Below are positions 1 through 8,230 of a DNA stretch of 64,000 nucleotides, one piece after another. The position numbers were made by a program, and so were the translations under genes. The notes below the pieces were generated by a model, which was given only the letters and a program-made list of their open reading frames with translations, searched no databases and was not told the DNA's origin. The DNA comes from CAVOJY01 sp963696405 (GTDB lineage: Bacteria > Chloroflexota > Limnocylindria > Limnocylindrales > CSP1-4), in the NCBI GenBank assembly GCA_963696405.1, contig CAVOJY010000006.1, forward strand, positions 310,001 to 374,000. The letters run 5' to 3'. How positions within the stretch are numbered: the first letter of the stretch is position 1; the number at the start of each line of letters is the position of its first letter.

Positions 1-203
1 TCCTGGCTCAGGAAGGCGAACGGGATGTTGACAGCCCACGGGCAGTGGCCCACGAAGACGTACTCCGCGGGGGTGCGGATATCGAGGAGCTTCAGGCCGG
101 CGTCCGCCTGCCACATGTCGTAGGCCTCTTTGGCGGTGACGTAGAGCCCCAGAGTCGTCTGCCGCTCCGGGGCGATCGGCAGGTCGTCGTGCGTAGCGAC
201 CAT
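1..203 (-). CDS. Rhodanese-like sulfurtransferase, 5'-partial fragment (C-terminal part outside window)
   Basis: The gene starts at an ATG (reverse strand, 201-203) preceded by a perfect AAGGAGGT ribosome site, and runs off the left edge after about 67 codons. The visible protein reads LGLYVTAKEAYDMW, then LLDIRTPAEYVFVGHCPWAVNIPF. This is the N-terminal half of a rhodanese fold: the first strand and helix, then the conserved D-x-R-x-x-x-E-Y block and the G-H-x-x-x-A-x-N-I-P block. The catalytic Cys loop lies outside the window, so activity cannot be judged. Rhodaneses move sulfane sulfur. The gene lies downstream of the DszB-like gene on the same strand, separated by a strong hairpin, which fits a sulfur-handling role. 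Confidence 0.8.
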   Translation of the reverse strand, partial: MVATHDDLPIAPERQTTLGLYVTAKEAYDMWQADAGLKLLDIRTPAEYVFVGHCPWAVNIPFAFLSQ

Positions 204-264
204 CGTGACCTCCTTGCGCTTGGGACGTCGACCACCCACTGGGTCCGGTCGTCCCGTCCACTGA

Positions 265-301
265 CCGGGCCTCCTCGTCGGTGTGCGACGAGCAGGCCCG
301 G
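265..301 (-). terminator. Strong hairpin between desulfinase-like and rhodanese genes
   Basis: CCGGGCCT and CTCGTCG arms pair with CGACGAG and AGGCCCGG around a 5-nt loop, with one internal mismatch. It lies 47 bp past the stop of the DszB-like gene. There is no U-tract, so it may attenuate rather than fully terminate transcription into the rhodanese gene. Confidence 0.5.
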
Positions 302-348
302 TGCTTGATTCTTCCAGTGATCGCGTCTGCTGCTGGCTTCCTCCCCGG

Positions 349-1512
349 CTATCCGAGTCGTGTGCCTTCCACCTCGAGCCCGCCTCCTTCAGGAAGCTTG
401 CTCCAGCTCCTCCTCTGCCATTCTTCCTTGAGGACTTCTACTGCCGCCTGCTCCAGGAACTCGGGCGCCGCCCACTCGTCCACGTCGAAGTCACGCTTGA
501 TGTAGCCGTGGCTGAACATGAAGTCCTTACCGATCTTGATGGACTCGATGTTCTGCGCATTCAGGCTCGGCACCATGTCGACGTGTTTGATGCCCTCGTA
601 GGTGTGCTCGGCGTCGAGGTAGAAGGTCTGCCGATTGAGGATCACGGCTGCAGCCCGCTTGAACTCGTTCGCCCAGCGCCCGACCTTGATCATGGCCTTC
701 ATGTAGGCGATGACGAGCTCGGGGTGCTCCTCGGCCATCACGTCGGTGCAGGTGATGACGGCGGGGCAGTTGGCGATCTGGATCGTCCAGTCCGGGTACT
801 TCGAGAGGTCGAAGATGGACTTGACCTTGCCAGTGGCCTCGGAGAGTTGCTGCAGGGGCCCGCTCTGGTTGTAGATGGCATCCACTGTGCCGGCAACAAG
901 CGCCTTCTCCAGCGGACGGAAGGCGTAGTCGTGCTTGTGGTCGCGGCGCATCCACAGCTCGGACGGGTTGTTCAAAGGCGCGAGCATCTCAGGCTTGTCG
1001 TACCAGTCATCGGGGTACGGGAACTCGACGAGCTCGATGTCGTCCATCGTCATGTCGTTGAGCATCAGCATGAGCTCGATGCCGGCATGTGCTCCTGGAT
1101 GCGCCACCAGTCGTTCTTGATGGTGTTCAGGCTCTTCGTGATGCCGATCTTCTTGCCCTTGAGATCCTGCATCCGGAAGATCCGGTCGCCGGGCGCGGAC
1201 CATCATCACGCCGCCCTCATGCACCTACGTCGCCCCGAGCAGCACGGTGCGGCGGAGGTCGGCGTTGACCTGGATCGGCGGGTAGAGGCCGCCGAAGCGG
1301 ATCAGGTTGTCGAGGTTGTGGATGTAGTGGGGGTACCAGTTGTTCTCGGGTGCGTGGCGGAAGTAGGCGTACTCGACGCCGATCTTCTTGTACTCCTCGC
1401 GGCACCACCCCAGCTCCTGGTCCACGTTGTTGGCGGACACCATGGGGCAGTTCGTGAACCAGACCTCTTTCCAGTTCAACGGCACCGTGGTGGATGCTCT
1501 CTCAGCAGTCAT
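349..1512 (-). pseudogene. DszB-like desulfinase / SsuA-fold protein, interrupted by an amber codon and two compensating indels
   Basis: The start is ATG at 1512 with AAAGGAG eight bases upstream; the locus is 388 codons, close to DszB (365). The protein resembles 2'-hydroxybiphenyl-2-sulfinate desulfinase (DszB), which has the periplasmic-binding-protein fold and cleaves a C-S bond to release sulfite. Matching blocks: TNCPM (DszB Cys27), HYIHNLDNLIRFGG in which His and Arg keep the exact ten-residue spacing of DszB His60 and Arg70, then LYPPI, LLGAT, DDIELV, TVDAIY and DEWAAPEFL near the C-terminus. The frame is broken by TAG at 1225-1227 and by a probable inserted base near 1187 that is cancelled by a lost base near 1095; between them the true frame reads RIFRMQDLKGKKIGITKS. 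It could be a real gene with sequence errors or a recent pseudogene. A plain sulfonate-binding ABC protein is the alternative, but no signal peptide is visible and the Cys/His/Arg triad is kept. Confidence 0.7.
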
Positions 1513-1656
1513 CGTCTGCTCCTTTCTCGCGAGGTGTCTGGGTACTCGCCACCAAGCCGGCGCGTGGTCCGTCGCTGCGCCAGCCTTATCCCCAGCCAAC
1601 GCCCAGGTTCGGTTTGTGCCGGTGCGAACATGGGAGCAGAAGGGCAGGCCAACAGC

Positions 1657-1675
1657 ATCATTCGATCAAGGTGAA
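1657..1675 (-). promoter_or_regulatory. 19-bp dyad operator, copy a
   Basis: Read toward the DszB-like gene: TTCACCTT-GAT-CGAATGAT. This is a weaker match to ATCAYCCG-N3-CGGRTGAT, 144 bp before the ATG at 1512. Confidence 0.55.
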
Positions 1676-1827
1676 ACCCGGCCGGCTGGCCACAACGACG
1701 TCCGGTCAGCCGACGGCCTCAGCGAGGAGCAGCAGCCAGCTTCGAGCGTGAGGCACGGTGGCGACTTGGTGCCCGACGACCTGCACCGTCAGCGTCTCGT
1801 TGCGAGGCCCCCTCCTGCGAGCGGCAT

Positions 1828-1846
1828 ATCACCTGAATCGGATGAT
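1828..1846 (+). promoter_or_regulatory. 19-bp dyad operator, copy b
   Basis: Reads ATCACCTG-AAT-CGGATGAT, 50 bp before the ATG at 1897. Confidence 0.65.
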
Positions 1847-1896
1847 GCCGCACAGGCGGCTTCCATGCTCTCATCACTGGGAAGGGAGGCGCGACC

Positions 1897-2187
1897 ATGT
1901 GCTGTCTGTTCACCGCGCTGGTGCTGCTGGGACCGAGATTCGGCATCCTGATCTGGTGGTTGTTCGACCCGGCCCGCTGGAGCCTGGCCTTCGATCTGTG
2001 GGTTTGGCCGCTGCTCGGTGCCCTCTTCGTGCCCTGGACGACCCTCATGTACGTGATCGTCTTCCCGGGCGGAGTCGATGGGCTCGACTGGCTCTGGCTG
2101 GGCCTGGGACTCTTCGCCGACATCGCATCGTGGTCGGGTGGTGCCTGGGGCAACCGCCGACAGGTCTCGAGCTACATCCAGAACTGA
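1897..2187 (+). CDS. Small 96-residue membrane protein, duplicate of the gene at 13142-13432
   Basis: ATG at 1897 follows a GGGAGG ribosome site. The protein starts MCCLFTALVLLG and has three to four hydrophobic segments (about residues 3-22, 32-58 and 65-80), ending GNRRQVSSYIQN. I do not recognise a named family; the length and composition suggest a small integral membrane protein. It is almost identical to the reverse-strand gene at 13142-13432, with fewer than ten visible residue differences and an unchanged C-terminal half, so the duplication is recent or under gene conversion. A dyad operator lies 50 bp upstream, and a second tiny membrane protein and a lipoprotein remnant follow on the same strand. 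Confidence 0.7.
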   Translation: MCCLFTALVLLGPRFGILIWWLFDPARWSLAFDLWVWPLLGALFVPWTTLMYVIVFPGGVDGLDWLWLGLGLFADIASWSGGAWGNRRQVSSYIQN

Positions 2188-2254
2188 GCGTCAGGCGGCC
2201 ACGCCACCAGGCAACGGGCTTCGGCGGTCGGCCAGTGCAGCCAAGGAGCATCGC

Positions 2255-2401
2255 GTGCAGTTCCGTCGGTGGCATGGAGCTCTCCAGGTGGACAGCCGCC
2301 AGACACGTATTCGGCCCGACCTTGGACCGCTGCTTCTTCTTGTCGCCATCCTGATGATGATGTTCCTCCTCGCACTCATCGTGGGTTCGAGTCCCGCGTA
2401 A
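2255..2401 (+). CDS. 48-residue single-span membrane protein
   Basis: GTG start at 2255 with AAGGAG seven bases upstream. The protein begins VQFRRWHGALQV and ends in one hydrophobic helix (LLLLVAILMMMFLLALIVG). Function is unknown. A clear paralog lies at 12755-12898 on the other strand (VQFRPWHGAPQV and a similar C-terminal helix ending in GPTPA). In both places it follows a copy of the 96-residue membrane protein, so the two probably form a unit. Conservation of start, ribosome site and topology between copies supports a real gene despite its size. Confidence 0.6.
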   Translation: MQFRRWHGALQVDSRQTRIRPDLGPLLLLVAILMMMFLLALIVGSSPA

Positions 2402-2428
2402 GTGAGCGTCGAGCAGGAGGTCTGCTGG

Positions 2429-2566
2429 GTGCATGGCCGGCTGCTCACCGTGATCGCGCTCGTCGCCGCGGTCATCGTCGTGGCCGTGGCAGCCTGCGGG
2501 TCGGACCTTGACCCAGTGCCTGCGAAGCTGATCGACCGCTTCGCCGCCGGCAAGGCGATGGACTGA
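2429..2566 (+). pseudogene. Internally deleted remnant of a GH18-type lipoprotein gene
   Basis: A 45-codon frame starts at GTG 2429 with AGGAGG upstream. It encodes VHGRLLTVIALVAAVIVV then AVAACGSD, a lipoprotein signal with lipobox AVAAC, and ends KLIDRFAAGKAMD. The GH18 lipoprotein at 13614-14909 begins VPGRPLAAIVLVAAIIAV and ends KLMARFAAGKAMK. This locus therefore keeps only the signal peptide and the last 13 or so residues, with roughly 370 codons of the catalytic domain missing. It could still be exported as a tiny lipoprotein. It sits next to copies of the same two small genes that lie beside the intact GH18 gene. Confidence 0.65.
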
Positions 2567-2644
2567 CTTCGGCAGCGCCGGCTGCTCGTCGCTTCGGCGG
2601 CGACGCGGGTGCGACACGAGTTGATGCGGCGAAAGGCGAGCCTG

Positions 2645-4956
2645 CTACTCGGGGAAGTGCCGCAAGGTCGTGGCTGGGTCAAGGAGGCCGACCTCGGATG
2701 CGCGACGGACGGCCTCGCTTCGAGACGACGCCCCCAGCTTGCGGTAGATGGAGATAGCCTGTGTCTTGACCGTGTTGGTCGACACGAAGAGCCGCTCGCC
2801 GATCTCCCGGAACGAGAGGTGGGTCGGCAGCAGTGGGAGGAGCCGCAGTTCGGCGGTGGTGAGCGTAGATGAACCTGCCGCGTCGGCCGACATCTCCCCG
2901 ACCTGCCGCCGCAGAGCCTCCGTCTGGTCGACCAGGACCCCGAGGTGCGGCCGGCGCCGCCTGATGCCGTCGATCTCGACGAGGAGGCTGCGGACCCCCG
3001 CGGCGTCGCCAAGGAGCATCCGCGCCCGGGCGAGCTCAATTCGTGTGTGTACGGAAAGCCACGGCAAGCGTACGTGAGCATCGGCCGCAGCCCCTGGGCG
3101 TGGGCAAGGTACCGGCGCGCCAGTGCCACGTCGCCCTGCCAGATCGCGACCCGGGCCGATGCGGCGCAGACCACCGCCGTCGTGCTGTACTCGCCCAGCC
3201 GCCAGCGAAGGACTGAGCCGCGAGCCTCGCTGGCGAGCGCCGCGGCTGCGGCAACATCCCCGGCCTCCATGGAGATGAGCGATCGTTCGGCCGCCGAGAG
3301 CTGGGATGTCGTGAACGCGCCGACGGCATTCGAGGCCGCCAGCGCATCCGCGAACACCTTGTCGGCGCGGTCCGTCTCGCCCACGAGGAGGTGTGAATAG
3401 GCGCGCACGAGGAGGGCAACGGGCCACCACGCGCCCGTCTGCGAGATCCCCTCCATGGATGCCACCGCGTCGGCCTGCATCTGCTCGACGCTGCCGCGGG
3501 CGATGACTGCGCGCATCATCGCGATCCACCCGGCCTTTGATGCGCTGCCGTCCGGCATCCGCCCGTCCACCGTCGATCGCTCGGCCGCGTCCGCCCAGCG
3601 CATAGCCAGCTCAGGCTCGCCCGCCAGCGCATGGATCCAGGCGCCCAGCACCGCCACGGCCGGGTAGGGCTCGATCGACCGGTCGTCGAACCAGCCGATC
3701 CACCGGCGGGCGGTTGCCCCCCGCCCACCGTAGTATGCAGGCAGGACGAGAGCGCCGACGAGCCGGGCGACACGGTCCGTGTCCCCGGCAGCCTGGGCGT
3801 AGGGGATCGCTTCCTCGGGACTTCCGTTGGCCTCGTGCCACGCTGCGGCTCGTCGGTTGAGCTCAGCGATCAGCTCGGGCTCACGTTGCGCGAGCCGTGT
3901 GCGCAGCATGTCCTGGAAGAGATGATGGTAGCGATACCACGCCCCGCGGTTGTCCAGCGGGACGATGAACAAATTCGAGCGTTCGAGCGACTGCAGGATC
4001 TCGGCCGATCCCGTCCGCTCGAGAAGGGCATCGCAGAGCGGACCGCTCATCCGCTCGAGCACCGCAGTCCTTGTTGCGAAGCGGATGTCGTCCTCCGACA
4101 GGAACGAGAGCAGCTCTGACTGCAGGTAGCCGGCGATCAACCGGTCGTCGCCCTCGACAGACGGCTGCGGTGAGTTCTGCGCCGATCGCCCGCTCTTGAC
4201 GGACAGCGCCGCCAGGTAGAGGCCGGCGGGCCAGCCCTCCGTTCGGTCGGTGAGGGTCGCCACGACTTCGCCTGGCAGATCGACGCCGGCCCCGCGAAAC
4301 AGCTGCCCCGCTTCGTCGGCCCCGAGCGCGAGGTCAGCGGCGGTGAGTTCGACCAAGTCACGATCGGCCCGCAGGCGCGCGAGGGGGAGATCTGGCTCCG
4401 ATCGGCCGACGACCGCCAGGAGCGATCTAGGGGGAATGTGCGTTGTCAGCTCCGCAAGGGCATCGAGCGCGTCGCGGCCGTGCAGCGCGTGCACGTCGTC
4501 CAACACCAGCACGATGGGTCGGTTGGTCAACCATACGGATGCCACGATCCGGTGCACTGCCGGGACCCAGCTCGACGCTCTGGAGGAGGCGAGTGCCGCG
4601 TGGATCGCCGGGTCCATCTCGATCAGACGACCCAGGGCGACCGTGATGTACGTCAGGAGGACGGAGGGGTCGTTGTCACGCTCATCGAGCGACACCCACG
4701 CGAAGCGGCGGTGGTCCGCCTTCGCCCATTGCACCAGCAGCGTCGTCTTGCCGTATCCGGCGGGTGCTACGACGGTCGCAAGGCGGGCTGTCCGGTCGGC
4801 GCGAAGCCTGTCGACCAGCGCCGGGCGGGGCACGATGCCCGGTCGCAGCGGCGGCAGGGTCAGTTTCGACTCCAGGATGGGGAACGCCGGCCCCGCGGGC
4901 GGAGTGAGCACCTGAACCGTGGGCCGGGCCTGCCGCGGCTCTCCGGACGCCTTCAC
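2645..4956 (-). CDS. LAL-type (MalT-like) LuxR-family ATP-dependent transcription regulator 1, one frameshift
   Basis: About 770 codons from ATG 4956. The N-terminal ATPase reads LTLPPLRPGIVPRPALV, then a Walker A motif in APAGYGKTTLL (about residue 64) and a Walker B-type block IVLVLDDVHAL. The STAND features WYRYHHLFQDMLRTRL and a helical-repeat middle region follow. The C-terminus is a LuxR DNA-binding HTH (LTTAELRLLPLLPTHL, FREIGERLFVSTNTVKTQ, IYRKLGASSRSEAV). Such proteins bind ATP and an inducer, oligomerise and activate promoters. The frame slips once near 3050-3062 (PMLTYA then LSVHTRIELARARMLLGD in another frame), so the HTH is in a different frame from the ATPase; this may be a sequencing error. 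A paralog lies at 22574-24891. Either could act at the dyad sites of this window; that is inference. Confidence 0.85.
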
Positions 4957-4984
4957 GTGGACAGGATAGCGTCAGACTCGCGGC

Positions 4985-5206
4985 CGGAGACCCCGCCGGT
5001 TGCCCCCCGGCCTCGAGCGCATCGCCGACGCGCAGACACGCCGGAACCGCAGGACCGACCGCGAGCAACCGGCCCAGGGGCAGCAGCGCTATGCTGCGCG
5101 CGTCGAGCGCGTGGATTGGGTCATCCAGCTCGGTCGCATTGATGGCCCGGCAGCGAGTCGGGTCCCCCACGGTCAGCCTCCGGAGGACTCCCTCGCTCGT
5201 GGTCAT
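4985..5206 (-). pseudogene. Truncated carboxymuconolactone decarboxylase-like remnant
   Basis: An ATG at 5206 opens a frame reading EGVLRRLTVGDPTRCRAI, LDARSIALLPLGRLLAVG and GDALEAGGQPAGS. This parallels the first 75 or so residues of the gene at 25057-25422 (DILRRLSIGDDAQSRSIL, LDPKVYRLVQLGALIALD), then loses similarity just before LAL regulator 1. In the second locus the intact homolog sits next to LAL regulator 2, so this looks like the leftover of a duplicated regulator/decarboxylase unit. The rest of the 406-bp gap (4957-5362) shows nothing I recognise. Confidence 0.45.
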
Positions 5207-5362
5207 CGGTGGCACCGCCCCATCACCCCGGTGGAGGGTGGTCGGGAAGCTCATCGGACGTCGCGGCGCGAGAGGCATGGCCGCCGTCGCGGACGCGCTG
5301 AAGGTCAGGTTCGGTGGTGCGCCGGCTCGCGACTTCCGGTCGCTCGGTCACGAGGGACCACG

Positions 5363-7233
5363 GTGACCGACCGCCCCTCGCAGCGAACAACTGGACGTGC
5401 CTGGCCGATCCTCTCCTGGGCACCCGGCTACCAACGGGGCTGGCTCCCGCTCGACGTTATCGCCGGGCTCACGGTCTGTGCCATCCTCGTCCCGGAGGGC
5501 ATGGCGTACGCAGAACTGGCCGGCATGCCTCCGGAGACGGCCTTCTATGCGGCGCCGATCGCGCTCCTGGCCTACGCGGTGCTGGGCAGTTCGCGCCAGC
5601 TCGTGGTCGCGGTGTCATCGGCCATCGCCATCATGTCCGCCGCGACCATCTCGGGGCTCGCGGCCGCAGGGAGCGTCGAGTACGCGGCACTGACCGCAGC
5701 CCTGGCGATCCTGGCCGGCCTCGTCTCGGTCGCGGCCGGGGCCCTGAAACTCGGGCGCATCGCGCAGTTCTTCTCCGAGTCCGTGCTGCTCGGCTTCGTC
5801 TTCGGGCTGGCGCTGCTGATCTCCATCAAGCAGATCCCCAAGCTCCTCGGGATCGAGGCGCACGGCGAGAGTGCGCTCGACCTCGTGCGCGACATCATCC
5901 CCCACCTGCGGGAGACGGACCTGCTGACCCTGGCGGTCGGCCTGGCCGGCATCGCCGCGCTGATCCTGCTGGAGCGGTGGCTGCCGCGCGTGCCGGCGGC
6001 CCTCGTCGTGCTGCTGGGGTCGATCGGGGTGTCGGTCGCCTTCGGCCTCGAGGGCGCTGGGCGTGCACGTCGTGGGTGAGCTCCCCGCGGGGCTCCGGGG
6101 GCCCACCTTGCCGGGGGTGGGGCTGGATGCACTGCCGCTGCTGCTCGCCGGCGCGGTCGGCATCGCCCTCGTCGCTTTCGCCGAGGCCATCGGGCCCGGC
6201 CAACGAGTTCGCCAGGGAGCACGGCGGGAAGATTGACCCGAACCGGGAGCTGATCGCGATCGGCGCCGCCAACGCCGGCGCCGGCCTGTTCACCGGATTC
6301 CCGATCGGATCCTCGCTCTCGAAGTCGGCCGCCAACGACCGGGCCGGGGCTCGGACACCCGTCTCCCTGGTCACGGCAGCCGCCGCGACCGCCCTGGTCG
6401 CGCTCTTCCTGACGCCGCTGTTCGAGCCGCTGCCGGAGGCGACGCTGGGGGCCATCGTGATCGTCGCGGTCACGGGAATGATGAAGGTTGGCAAGCTGCG
6501 CCGGCTGTGGCAGCTGCGGCGGATCGACTTCTGGCTCGCGATGATCGCGCTGCTCGGGGTCCTGGTCATGCCGACCCTGGAGGCGCTCGCCATCGCCGTC
6601 GTCGCCTCGCTGGGTGTCCTGGTCTGGCGCGCGAGCGAAGGGCGCCTGACCTTCCTGGGTCGGGCGAGTGGCGGCCTGGAGCCGGTGGACCTGCAGACCG
6701 AGCCGGACGCGGCGATCCCGGGACTGTTCATCGTGCGCCCCGACGAGATGCTCTTCTTCGCCAACGTGGCCTCGGTGCGGGATGCGATCCTCGAGGCTGC
6801 CGCGGACACGGAGCCGCGCCCCACGGTCGTCCTGCTGGACCTGTCGCTCACGCCGGAGGTCGACCTCCCGGTGGTCGAGGCCCTGGAGGACCTTCATCAG
6901 CGCCTGGCCGCGGATGGGATCGAACTGTGGCTGAGTCATCTCCGGCCCCACGCCCGGGACCTGCTCGATCGCGCCGGCACCGTCGCAAAGATCGGGGCCT
7001 CCGGGATCCACGCTCGCGTGATCGACGGGATCTTGGCGTTCGTCCTCCGCATGCCGGACGCCGGCGAGCGGGTCGCCGTCCTGACGGACCTGCTGGCGTA
7101 CATCCGCGAGCGGGCGACGAAGCCGGGCACCAGCACCGCTGGGGTGGAGACCCTGAACGCCCTGGAGCAGCGCCTGGCGGCCGAGCTGGCGGCTGCGGAC
7201 GGGACGAGCGGGCGGGCGACGCCCACAGGGTGA
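5363..7233 (+). CDS. SulP-family anion permease with STAS domain (SulP1), two single-base insertions
   Basis: GTG start at 5363 after GAGGGA. The N-terminus WLPLDVIAGLTVCAILVP and EGMAYAELAGMPPETAFY is the SulP signature, followed by about eleven membrane segments and a C-terminal STAS domain (VVLLDLSLTPEVDLPVVE). SulP proteins carry sulfate, bicarbonate or related anions. The frame slips near 6058 (extra G in GAGGGCGCT) and again near 6195 (extra G before GCCAACGAGTTC), after which it reads ANEFAREHGGKIDPN and FTGFPIGSSLSKSAAN. Corrected length is about 622 residues. The loop Ser/Asp typical of phosphorylatable STAS domains is not conserved. A DUF6325 module and SulP2 follow on the same strand. 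Confidence 0.88.
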
Positions 7234-7395
7234 TCATCGAGACCGGCAAGGTGAACGGGTTCCGGTCAGCAGCGTGCCACGCCAGACGCGTGCGTGGGAC
7301 AATGGTCCAGGACCACTGGATCAGGCGGCCTGTGAGGAGCCTCGGAGTGGCCCCACGACTCTCGGCTCGAATTGAGCCAACAAGATGGAGGAGCC

Positions 7396-7854
7396 ATGAC
7401 TGAGCGATCGCTCGATGAGCTGGGACCTGTCGACTACCTGATCGTCGAGTTCCCGGCGGGGGCCCAGAACTTCACCGGCGAGGGCGCGGCAGAGCTCGCC
7501 AGGCTCCACGATTCCGGGATCATCCGGGTCATGGACGTGCTGATCCTCGCCAAGGCCCAGGACGGCTCGGTCGATGCCCAGGAGCTTTCCGATCTTCCCG
7601 AGCTCGGCGAGCTGGTCCGGATCGAGGCCCAGCTCGCGCAGACGCTCGCCGAAGAGGACGTCGCGCACCTCGCCGCGGCGATGGATCCGGGAAGCGTCGC
7701 CGCAGTCCTCGTCTACGAGAACCTGTGGGCGGCGCCGTTCGCCTCGGCCATGCGCCGTGCCGGCGGTCAGCTGATCGCCAACGGCCGCATCCCCATCCAG
7801 GCCATCATCGCCGCCGTCGAGGCCGACGAGGCGCTCGCAGCAGAAGGAGCCTGA
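7396..7854 (+). CDS. DUF6325-family protein, copy 1
   Basis: A 152-residue soluble protein; ATG follows GGAGGAG. It begins ERSLDELGPVDYLIVEFP and contains the family pattern of a VDYLIVEFP strand, an acidic helix, DLPELGELVRIEAQL, then VAAVLVYENLWAAPFASAM and a C-terminal helix. I assign it to the actinobacterial-type DUF6325 family from memory of its pattern; function is unknown. It is nearly identical to 30312-30770 and more distantly related to 45491-45928. A short repeat-peptide gene follows after one base, then a perfect hairpin, and this whole unit is duplicated in inverted orientation. Confidence 0.7.
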   Translation: MTERSLDELGPVDYLIVEFPAGAQNFTGEGAAELARLHDSGIIRVMDVLILAKAQDGSVDAQELSDLPELGELVRIEAQLAQTLAEEDVAHLAAAMDPGSVAAVLVYENLWAAPFASAMRRAGGQLIANGRIPIQAIIAAVEADEALAAEGA

Positions 7855-7855
7855 C

Positions 7856-8062
7856 ATGCCGCTCGGTCCAGGTCGTCGAGGAGTCGGAGTCATCGGCGCT
7901 CCCGTCGCCAAGGCTGCGGTCGTCACCGCCGCCGTCAGGCCGGGCCCGTCGCCGGTCGCCAAAGCTGCGGTCGTCGGCGCGGCCGTCGGACCCGGTCCCT
8001 CGCCCGTCGCCAAGGCCGCGGTCGTCGGCGCGGCCGTCACACCCGGCCGTCGGCGGTTCTAG
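7856..8062 (+). CDS. Small basic repeat peptide (three 17-residue repeats)
   Basis: The 68-residue frame starts one base after the DUF6325 stop codon. After MPLGPGRRGVGVIGA come three tandem units of the form PVAKAAVVTAAVRPGPS, the last ending PGRRRF. The sister copy at 30152-30310 has the same ends but only two units, so unit number varies by whole 51-bp steps and the reading frame is kept, which supports translation. Composition (Ala, Val, Pro, Arg, Lys) suggests an amphipathic membrane- or nucleic-acid-binding peptide. I recognise no family. Confidence 0.5.
   Translation: MPLGPGRRGVGVIGAPVAKAAVVTAAVRPGPSPVAKAAVVGAAVGPGPSPVAKAAVVGAAVTPGRRRF
7903..8055 (+). repeat. 51-bp tandem repeat, three units
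   Basis: Three in-frame 51-bp units inside the small peptide gene, each containing GTCGCCAARGCYGCGGTCGT. The homologous array at 30 kb has two units. Confidence 0.65.
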
Positions 8063-8100
8063 TCGCCTCCGACCGCACGTCGGTGACGCGCTGACAAGCG

Positions 8101-8125
8101 CCCCAGCCCGGTCACCGGGCTGGGG
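8101..8125 (+). terminator. Hairpin terminator after DUF6325/repeat-peptide unit
   Basis: CCCCAGCCCGG and CCGGGCTGGGG form a perfect 11-bp stem with a 3-nt loop. The identical structure lies at 30089-30113, after the duplicate unit. Confidence 0.7.
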
Positions 8126-8230
8126 CCACCTCCATCCCCCGGGGAGAAGCCCGCCGACGAGGCCATGGCCGCGTGACGGGACCATCCGGCGCTCGGTGGC
8201 TGCCACGAGGCAAGAGGAGGACGGCCTGCG

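Larger units (their letters stand above)
1513..1896. other. Divergent 384-bp intergenic region with two dyad sites
   Basis: No gene-like frame is supported here. The region separates the minus-strand DszB-like gene from the plus-strand 96-residue membrane protein and holds two copies of the recurring 19-bp dyad (1657-1675 and 1828-1846), each with its polarity pointing at one of the two genes. Confidence 0.7.

Noticed and set aside
1225..1227. Amber codon in the DszB-like gene read as pyrrolysine
   Set aside because: No pylT/pylS or methylamine genes in the window, other genes here show sequence errors, and the position is not an active-site block.
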